DNA of 64,000 nucleotides from Saxidomus purpurata (Eukaryota > Mollusca > Bivalvia > Venerida > Veneridae): NCBI GenBank assembly GCA_022818135.1, contig JAFMSR010000010.1, forward strand, positions 29,383,618-29,447,617, in the 5' to 3' direction. Made by a program: the position numbers and the translations under genes. Under the pieces are notes generated by a model. It worked only from the letters and a program-made list of their open reading frames with translations. It ran no database searches and was not told where the DNA came from. Of the stretch, positions 63,401 through 64,000 are shown in pieces (within the stretch, counting starts at the first letter, position 1; each line of letters starts with the position of its first letter).

Positions 63401-63968
63401 TTGACTGTTGTTGAGACATTTATACAATGAAAGTTATTTTTAAGACATGATGAAAAATTGTCAGAAAAATCATAAATACAGTAAAACCTGTCCTTCCTGG
63501 CACCTGATTTTAACAGAAAATTGCGGTATTCAGCATAATCCCTTGGTCCTGCTTACCTAAAATATATGATAGAAAACCTGGTTTGACTGTCAACCTGCTT
63601 TAACCAAGATAATCACGTGGTCCCAAAGAGTGCTGGAAAAGACAGGTTATACTGTGTAAGTTTAAAACTACAAAGAAATGAAACAGAATACTAATAGTAA
63701 TGAGGTCTGCTGTCGAATTTTATGTACATGTAATTAGTTTTGTTGTTTTACTTTTGTGCTCCATCAGACATGTTAAAACTACAGTACTTTGTAGCATAGA
63801 ATGTATTTCTGTATATAGAATAGGTGTACAAGGTGTATATGATTGGCTGATTTCTGAATGTTATTATAAATGCAGGCAATGGAATATCTGCATAAGGAGC
63901 ATGCTAAGTACCCCAAGAGGATTCAGTATGCGTATAACACACCACATCTGGCAGTGGAAGCTCTAGAG
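33457..63968 (+). CDS. CABIN1: CABIN1-like gene, start through the middle of the protein (continues off the right edge)
   Basis: This is an orthologue of calcineurin-binding protein cabin-1, the Hir3-like TPR scaffold of the HIRA histone H3.3 chaperone complex, a nuclear protein. The N-terminus [11 protein letters not shown] matches the vertebrate start. Family blocks follow in order: [95 protein letters not shown] and [11 protein letters not shown] resolve 29 intact coding exons, about 1,740 codons, with canonical splice sites. Phases match at every junction except exon 5 to exon 6, where a family-conserved segment of about 95 residues should lie and only degenerate exon candidates are found. 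The N-terminal exons and those from 61.4 kb on are TPR-like helical repeats. Whether a full-length product is made depends on how the 37565-41927 gap is resolved. Confidence 0.93.
34558..34605. repeat. ATAATATAAT microsatellite
   Basis: TATAATATAATATAATATAA with one interruption (ATAAATATAAT) lies in CABIN1 intron 1. A TA dinucleotide run follows at 35485-35505. Confidence 0.9.
34628..34715 (+). mobile_element. Terminus of a TACAGTCAAACTTG DNA element
   Basis: ATACAGTCAAACTTGTGCTA then ACGGCCACCTGTTACTAGCG and GCCACCTGCGG is the head of a widespread invertebrate element whose end normally pairs with an inverse copy. The matching right end was not located. Confidence 0.4.
35642..35728 (+). 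CDS. CABIN1: CABIN1 exon 2
   Basis: Acceptor tgatctttcag; 29 codons, [14 protein letters not shown] through [10 protein letters not shown]; donor AAG|GTTTGG; phase 0 at both ends. It is the conserved N-terminus followed by a short acidic/Ser linker. Confidence 0.88.
36120..36233 (+). CDS. CABIN1: CABIN1 exon 3 (first TPR-like helices)
   Basis: Acceptor tattctgtag; 38 codons, [20 protein letters not shown] then [18 protein letters not shown]; donor GAG|GTAATT; phase 0 at both ends. It has the A-x-x-L-Y-x-K-A-L helical pattern of the first TPR. Confidence 0.92.
36472..36606. repeat. 59-bp tandem duplication in intron 3
   Basis: TGATGCACTTTGACTTATTA and the next 39 bases occur at 36482 and again at 36541, with a partial third start at 36599. 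Confidence 0.9.
36701..36838 (+). CDS. CABIN1: CABIN1 exon 4
   Basis: Acceptor tttatttcag; 46 codons, [20 protein letters not shown] to TALECYLE; donor GAG|GTAAGA; phase 0. It contains the family HPGL...YSxxKNLA...Y..A...YLE helices. Confidence 0.93.
37384..37564 (+). CDS. CABIN1: CABIN1 exon 5
   Basis: Acceptor cacatttctag; 60 codons plus one base, [20 protein letters not shown] to [11 protein letters not shown]; donor G|GTAAGT. It ends in phase 1. [11 protein letters not shown] is the strongest family signature. The next exon should begin with two bases and encode a C-L-Y-x-I block. Confidence 0.94.
37606..37725 (+). mobile_element. SINE-tail-like fragment in the CABIN1 gap
   Basis: AAGTGGCAGTATCTTATAGA then GGGGGTTCTAGAACTGATCC and TTCCTAGGAGCAATGGTTAA resembles the tails at 49.68 and 56.2 kb. 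The pol III boxes are lost. Confidence 0.4.
38122..38238 (+). pseudogene. CABIN1: Degenerate CABIN1 exon candidate with three in-frame stops
   Basis: After a good acceptor (attctgcttttag) the frame dictated by exon 5 reads ECLY, stop, IW, stop, [21 protein letters not shown], stop, TLPHLSERE, then GAAG|GTAATG. The family expects C-L-Y-x-I at this point, then a Y-x-K-G-x-x-L-K-x-K-I-F block and a P-x-L block. Length, order and both splice sites fit, but TGA at 38133, TAA at 38142 and TGA at 38208 interrupt the frame. It is either a decayed exon with a functional copy not found here, or a true break, or sequence error. Confidence 0.55.
39040..39099 (+). pseudogene. Weak candidate for a further CABIN1 exon
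   Basis: An AG acceptor at 39038-39039 in phase 1 would give [20 protein letters not shown] and end at AATG|GTATGA. Phase is consistent with the 38122-38238 candidate. Similarity to the family is only spacing-level (Ala-Glu, then Arg/Lys-rich). A following open stretch from 39365 ([10 protein letters not shown]) would be in phase but runs into TAA near 39434 without a good donor. Confidence 0.25.
39530..40260 (+). repeat. Intronic repeat of the ATACCCCCAAAACACAAAGT type
   Basis: It begins with a pyrimidine-flanked ATACCCCCAAAACACAAAGT and a CTGTCAGTCTGTCTGTAG stretch. Units carrying AATCTTGTGGAC(A/G)CT(A/C)AATCTCC and CAGAATTTAATGATACTTCA recur about every 165-200 bp. It is related in layout to the arrays at 44.9, 50.8 and 58.4 kb. 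Confidence 0.7.
41928..41994 (+). CDS. CABIN1: CABIN1 exon 6
   Basis: Acceptor ttatatttcag; one base then [20 protein letters not shown] and PL; donor CTG|GTAAGA, phase 0. It matches the family WKxxGExLxxxY block. It needs an upstream exon ending in phase 2, which exon 5 does not supply. Confidence 0.88.
42124..42600 (+). repeat. TAGCTCACC...GGTGAGC intronic repeat
   Basis: It opens TTTAGCTCACCTTTTCAAAC and closes GGCTCAGGTGAGCGGTATAG, with TCTCCAAAAGTACAGATGAT-type text between. It belongs to the same class as 58448-59938, here as a single diverged unit group directly before the large exon. Confidence 0.65.
42639..44684 (+). CDS. CABIN1: CABIN1 exon 7: very large acidic, Ser/Thr-rich exon with NLS
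   Basis: Acceptor tgcattttcag; 682 codons in one open frame; donor AGG|GTCAGT, phase 0. It opens with the family block [19 protein letters not shown]. About 250 residues follow that are dominated by Glu, Asp, Lys and Ser, then a Ser/Thr/Pro-rich stretch. [15 protein letters not shown] (44010-44050) has the form of a SUMO-interacting motif. The end, SLKRKRPSL to NYGKRRSAR, is a basic bipartite nuclear-localisation-like region that continues in exon 8 as VRNT. As I recall, the vertebrate protein has a much shorter linker between the DYK and KRRSARVRNT blocks. Confidence 0.93.
44925..45410 (+). repeat. Intronic repeat of the ATGCCCCATAAGGGTAGCAT type
   Basis: Two to three units of about 155 bp share GTAACTTTGTCATGCATTG, AGGATTTTAAAATAACTTGG and CACATCAAGACGAC(A/G)TGT. 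It has no coding content. Confidence 0.7.
45617..45702 (+). CDS. CABIN1: CABIN1 exon 8
   Basis: Acceptor tatgttacag; 28 codons plus two bases, [20 protein letters not shown] then QTFLPASL; donor AA|GTAAGT. It completes KRRSARVRNT and carries the conserved [13 protein letters not shown] motif. Confidence 0.92.
46276..46349 (+). CDS. CABIN1: CABIN1 exon 9
   Basis: The acceptor caatcttttgtcag is chosen over an AG 22 nt upstream because only it keeps the frame. [20 protein letters not shown] then TLDK; donor G|GTACAA, phase 1. It is an acidic linker. Confidence 0.8.
46408..46885 (+). mobile_element. TAGAGGATAATTGTTGG element, copy in intron 9
   Basis: From ATAGAGGATAATTGTTGGTT to ACTCGAAAACATTAAATAAA it matches 53210-53668 closely. 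Near its end CAGTGAAA and TAAAAATGGTAATCCAC pair with GTGGATTATCACTTTTATTT and CACTG, making a hairpin of about 65 bases. No frame spans both copies. Confidence 0.8.
47166..47373 (+). CDS. CABIN1: CABIN1 exon 10
   Basis: The acceptor atattttttcattgacag gives [16 protein letters not shown]..., in frame with [20 protein letters not shown] and ILARHYKVK; donor TG|GTAAGT. An AG at 47209-47210 would also keep the frame and drop 15 codons. I prefer the upstream site for its pyrimidine tract. Confidence 0.82.
47891..48008 (+). CDS. CABIN1: CABIN1 exon 11
   Basis: Acceptor tttgtttcag; completes Trp, then [20 protein letters not shown] to [10 protein letters not shown]; donor CAG|GTATAA, phase 0. Confidence 0.92.
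48594..48682 (+). CDS. CABIN1: CABIN1 exon 12
   Basis: Acceptor tgtttatttag; [20 protein letters not shown] then TGSTLMSPR; donor AG|GTATGT, phase 2. Confidence 0.92.
48800..48960 (-). mobile_element. Partial SINE copy related to 49085-49300
   Basis: GAAACAAGTTCGTACAACTG then TTAATTGCTGTTGAAACGCA and GTCCAGAAAGGAGAAAGAGA resemble the tail of the copy that follows (GAAACAAGTTCTTACAACTT then TTAATTGCTCTCAAGACTCA). The tRNA-like head is missing. Confidence 0.45.
49085..49300 (-). mobile_element. tRNA-derived SINE, minus strand
   Basis: On the minus strand it begins GGAGCCGCCATGGTAGCGTG with TTCACC (A box) and GGGTTCAATCCCTACC (B box). The body then shares GTGTCTTGCC and the AATTTCACATTGCC region with the copy at 57350-57560. 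Confidence 0.7.
49382..49509 (+). CDS. CABIN1: CABIN1 exon 13
   Basis: Acceptor tatttttctgcag; completes Ser, then [20 protein letters not shown] to INHCIR; donor G|GTAGTC, phase 1. Confidence 0.9.
49585..49750 (+). mobile_element. tRNA-like SINE fragment
   Basis: TTGGTCTAGTGGTAACAAGC (A-box-like) and CAGTTCAAGCCTTGC (B-box-like), then AGTACTGGTTCTTCCAAGTA. The same tail phrasing occurs at 37.65 and 56.2 kb. Confidence 0.5.
49914..49984 (+). CDS. CABIN1: CABIN1 exon 14
   Basis: Acceptor caacatttcag; completes Val, then [23 protein letters not shown]; donor ACA|GTAGGT, phase 0. VYWLK(T/A)R is a family signature. Confidence 0.92.
50393..50483 (+). CDS. CABIN1: CABIN1 exon 15
   Basis: Acceptor tctgtaccttcag; [20 protein letters not shown] then [10 protein letters not shown]; donor G|GTAATA, phase 1. 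Confidence 0.88.
50654..52582. mobile_element. DNA element with TACAGTAAAAC termini, carrying a nested GTCC-type array
   Basis: The left end TACAGTAAAACTTCAATAAC then TCGAGG is mirrored by the right end (reverse complement TTACAGTAAAACTTTGTTAA then CTCGAAC). Both arms repeat CTCGAGTTAT/GAGTTATCCG phrases. An intronic-type array (50818-52340) sits between them, so one repeat has inserted into the other or been captured by it. Confidence 0.6.
50818..52340 (+). repeat. GTCCGTCC-headed array, about eight units of roughly 155 bp
   Basis: After a GTCC run at 50857-50890, units contain CCGGAGCATAACTCCAAAAG, TACTTGAGGGATTTTCTTCA, ACACTGACATAGCACATTGG and TAGAGTTATTCCCCTTTATC. One unit near 51690-51750 is replaced by an A-rich insertion. 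This repeat class is common in bivalve introns; no protein is encoded. Confidence 0.9.
53067..53200 (+). CDS. CABIN1: CABIN1 exon 16
   Basis: Acceptor tacattattatag; completes Asp, then [34 protein letters not shown] to EKQQ; donor CAG|GTGATC, phase 0. A repeat element begins about ten bases after the donor. Confidence 0.92.
53210..53668 (+). mobile_element. TAGAGGATAATTGTTGG element, copy abutting the exon 16 donor
   Basis: TAGAGGATAATTGTTGGTTT to GGAAAACATTAAATAAA, about 90% similar by eye to 46408-46885 including the terminal hairpin. Its first base is only nine bases past the exon end. Confidence 0.82.
53910..53996 (+). CDS. CABIN1: CABIN1 exon 17
   Basis: Acceptor tttacattgtag; [29 protein letters not shown]; donor AAT|GTAAGT; phase 0 at both ends. 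The ERxAQLxxLQxxL block is conserved in the family. Confidence 0.92.
54400..54475 (-). mobile_element. tRNA-like SINE fragment, minus strand
   Basis: The reverse complement reads GAGCCAGTCCTCTACAGCTC then AGTGGTTAGTGCACTTGATG, resembling a pol III A box region. A weak downstream B-box candidate is present. Confidence 0.4.
54692..54816 (+). CDS. CABIN1: CABIN1 exon 18
   Basis: Acceptor gtttaacttatag; [35 protein letters not shown] to YMQ; donor AG|GTGAAT, phase 2. Confidence 0.9.
55012..55150 (+). mobile_element. tRNA-derived SINE
   Basis: CTGTAGTGTAGTGGTAACAG (A-box-like) and TGTTTGATCCCCGGCA (B-box-like) about 50 bases later, then a body ending TAACTGGGTACCAGCAATC. Confidence 0.6.
55492..55665 (+). 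CDS. CABIN1: CABIN1 exon 19
   Basis: Acceptor acattgtcgtacag; completes Arg, then [29 protein letters not shown] to [10 protein letters not shown]; donor CA|GTAAGT, phase 2. LVRxxxNLIxxID and PWIxLxxxI are family-conserved. Confidence 0.93.
55939..56055 (+). CDS. CABIN1: CABIN1 exon 20
   Basis: Acceptor tacatttttag; completes Gln, then [20 protein letters not shown] (acidic/basic linker) and [14 protein letters not shown]; donor AG|GTAAGG, phase 2. LLNxAHxYLGR is conserved. Confidence 0.93.
56085..56250 (+). mobile_element. SINE-like fragment in intron 20
   Basis: TTGTTCAAGCCCTGCTACCA is B-box-like and the tail TAAGTACTGGTCCTTTCCAG then GAATGATTGTT parallels 49.7 and 37.65 kb. Confidence 0.45.
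56557..56737 (+). CDS. CABIN1: CABIN1 exon 21
   Basis: Acceptor tggatggtttag; completes Ser, then [23 protein letters not shown] to [12 protein letters not shown]; donor CAG|GTAAGA, phase 0. SWCxxSDGALLxFxxxVL and EQCxYCLFxxPxKKxKAxxL are very strong family signatures. Confidence 0.96.
57350..57560 (-). mobile_element. tRNA-derived SINE, minus strand
   Basis: On the minus strand GGTGGTGCAGTGGTAGCGTG then TTCACCTCAGG (A box) and GAAGGTTCAAAATCCCC (B box), followed by the GTGTCCTTAGGCAAGACACA tail shared with 49085-49300. Confidence 0.7.
57672..57791 (+). CDS. CABIN1: CABIN1 exon 22
   Basis: Acceptor ttttattaaag; [34 protein letters not shown] to ISAE; donor GAG|GTATGA; phase 0 at both ends. 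[15 protein letters not shown] is a family hallmark. Confidence 0.96.
58042..58305. mobile_element. Palindromic MITE, second copy (GGCCATATTCCAGTAGCATC)
   Basis: The ends GGGCCATATTCCAGTAGCAT and CTACTGGAATATGACCCC are inverted repeats. It matches the element at 5250-5495 in the opposite orientation, with a similar CTTAAG-rich stem and a 260-bp length. Confidence 0.85.
58448..59938 (+). repeat. TAGCTCACCTGGCACAAAGT-headed array, seven to eight units of about 172 bp
   Basis: It begins AGCTCACCTGGCACAAAGTG and a GTCCGGCGTCCGTCGTACGT run. Units hold GAAACCACAAGGCCTAGAGC, TTAGATATTTGGCATGTAGC, GTGGACCTCTACCAAGATTG, TCAAATTATGACCC and TTGACCCCGCACCGGGGGTC. It closes AGGTGAGCGATATAGGGCCA TCTTGGCCCTCTTGTT, the end seen inverted at 23582. 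Confidence 0.92.
59981..60038 (+). CDS. CABIN1: CABIN1 exon 23
   Basis: Acceptor acacgttccag; [19 protein letters not shown]; donor G|GTATGT, phase 1. Confidence 0.9.
60402..60486 (+). CDS. CABIN1: CABIN1 exon 24
   Basis: Acceptor actgaattgacag; completes Gly, then [27 protein letters not shown]; donor CT|GTAAGT, phase 2. The SxxxxxxYIEG block is conserved. Confidence 0.93.
60640..61045. repeat. 23-bp minisatellite, about 18 units
   Basis: ATGCAAACAGACATATCATA followed by TGT repeats every 23 bp; variants alternate CAGACAT/CACACAT and ATAC/ATATG. Because 23 is not a multiple of three, three units give one 69-bp coding-like cycle and all frames look similar ([20 protein letters not shown]). 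It lies in intron 24 and is non-coding. Confidence 0.95.
61389..61451 (+). CDS. CABIN1: CABIN1 exon 25
   Basis: Acceptor ttaataatttcag; completes Leu, then [20 protein letters not shown]; donor GT|GTAAGT, phase 2. The VxxxYYLLADYxxKNKE helix is conserved. Confidence 0.95.
61745..61865. mobile_element. One-ended copy of the GATCATGATC element
   Basis: CAGTGTGATCATGATCTACA, then GTTCACTATTCAGTCGG, TAATGGTATAGTCCAAACTG and AGATAGACAAGTTTGAAATT follow the order of the right arm of 3985-4860. The other arm was not found. Confidence 0.5.
61954..62065 (+). CDS. CABIN1: CABIN1 exon 26
   Basis: Acceptor tcttaattccag; completes Val, then [37 protein letters not shown]; donor TCA|GTGAGT, phase 0. RxDSWAGMAxAR is a family hallmark in a TPR context. 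Confidence 0.96.
62592..62753 (+). CDS. CABIN1: CABIN1 exon 27
   Basis: Acceptor tgttactacag; [40 protein letters not shown] to SRQIKW; donor TGG|GTAAGC; phase 0. LxCFxRAxEIDxxNxxLWIEYG is strongly conserved. Confidence 0.96.
63182..63391 (+). CDS. CABIN1: CABIN1 exon 28
   Basis: Acceptor accgtctttgtag; [39 protein letters not shown] then [19 protein letters not shown]; donor AAG|GTAAAA; phase 0. The EEWLxxYMLGKxxEK block is conserved. Confidence 0.96.
63477..63655. mobile_element. MITE with TACAGTAAAACCTGTC termini, in intron 28
   Basis: The left end TACAGTAAAACCTGTCCTTC then CTGGCA pairs with the right end TGCTGGAAAAGACAGGTTAT then ACTGTG. The interior (about 130 bp) is also partly self-complementary (AATCCCTTGGTCC / GGTCCCAAAGAG region). 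Confidence 0.75.
63876..63968 (+). CDS. CABIN1: CABIN1 exon 29 (last in window)
   Basis: Acceptor tataaatgcag; [31 protein letters not shown]; donor GAG|GTAAGC; phase 0. It matches the family YLHxExxxYPKxIxY...PxLAxEALE. The next exon is outside the window. Confidence 0.95.
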
Positions 63969-64000
63969 GTAAGCTTTAGATGGTTCCCCACTTCTGTTAA

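Noticed and set aside
1..64000. A bacterial-type operon or defence system
   Set aside because: Spliced genes, SINEs, a LINE and intronic arrays show animal DNA. No gene cluster of that kind is present.

Overview
This is animal (metazoan) genomic DNA, AT-rich, with short spliced exons separated by long introns full of repeats. The repeat types (cytosine-rich GTCC-type intronic arrays with units of about 155-175 bp, palindromic elements with the terminus GGGGTCATATTCCAGTAGC, tRNA-like SINEs, a CR1/L2-like LINE remnant) together with the proteins suggest a bivalve mollusc. That is an inference; I cannot name a species.

Left part (1-22.7 kb, minus strand). The 5' end of one gene is read right to left. 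A short 5'UTR and the first coding exon lie at 20463-20650 and a second coding exon at 198-698. The intron between them is about 19.8 kb and the gene runs off the left edge. The 218 decoded residues are acidic and low in complexity, with DPF, DLL and NPxY-like motifs. I do not recognise the protein with confidence (a reticulon-like or endocytic-adaptor N-terminus is possible). The intron holds a 1.2-kb tandem duplication, a 48-bp minisatellite, a TATCACACT-type array, palindromic MITEs and a degenerate CAATGTCT array.

Middle part (20.7-33.4 kb). This is intergenic or upstream DNA: a CpG-richer candidate promoter near 22.5 kb, a 36-bp minisatellite (25.16-25.80 kb), tRNA-like SINEs, a 141-bp fold-back element (30.59-30.73 kb), a decayed LINE (31.1-33.0 kb) and a 5'-truncated copy of its 3' end (29.3-29.6 kb).

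Right part (33.46 kb to the end, plus strand). This is the first part of a CABIN1 (calcineurin-binding protein cabin-1, Hir3-like HIRA-complex subunit) orthologue. I resolve 29 intact coding exons, about 1,740 codons, with GT-AG junctions and matching phases except across one gap; the gene continues past the right edge. Exon 1 contributes only the ATG. A 2,046-nt exon adds a very long acidic and Ser/Thr-rich insert. The segment between exon 5 and exon 6 is the anomaly. The best-placed exon there (38122-38238) keeps family-like residues and both splice sites but has three in-frame stop codons, and joining exon 5 directly to exon 6 would shift the frame.

I found no undescribed multi-gene system. 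The most interesting points are the broken stretch in an otherwise intact CABIN1 gene, the giant acidic exon with a SUMO-interaction-like motif, a MITE-like insertion that starts about ten bases after a splice donor, and several families of palindromic or nested elements seen in multiple copies.
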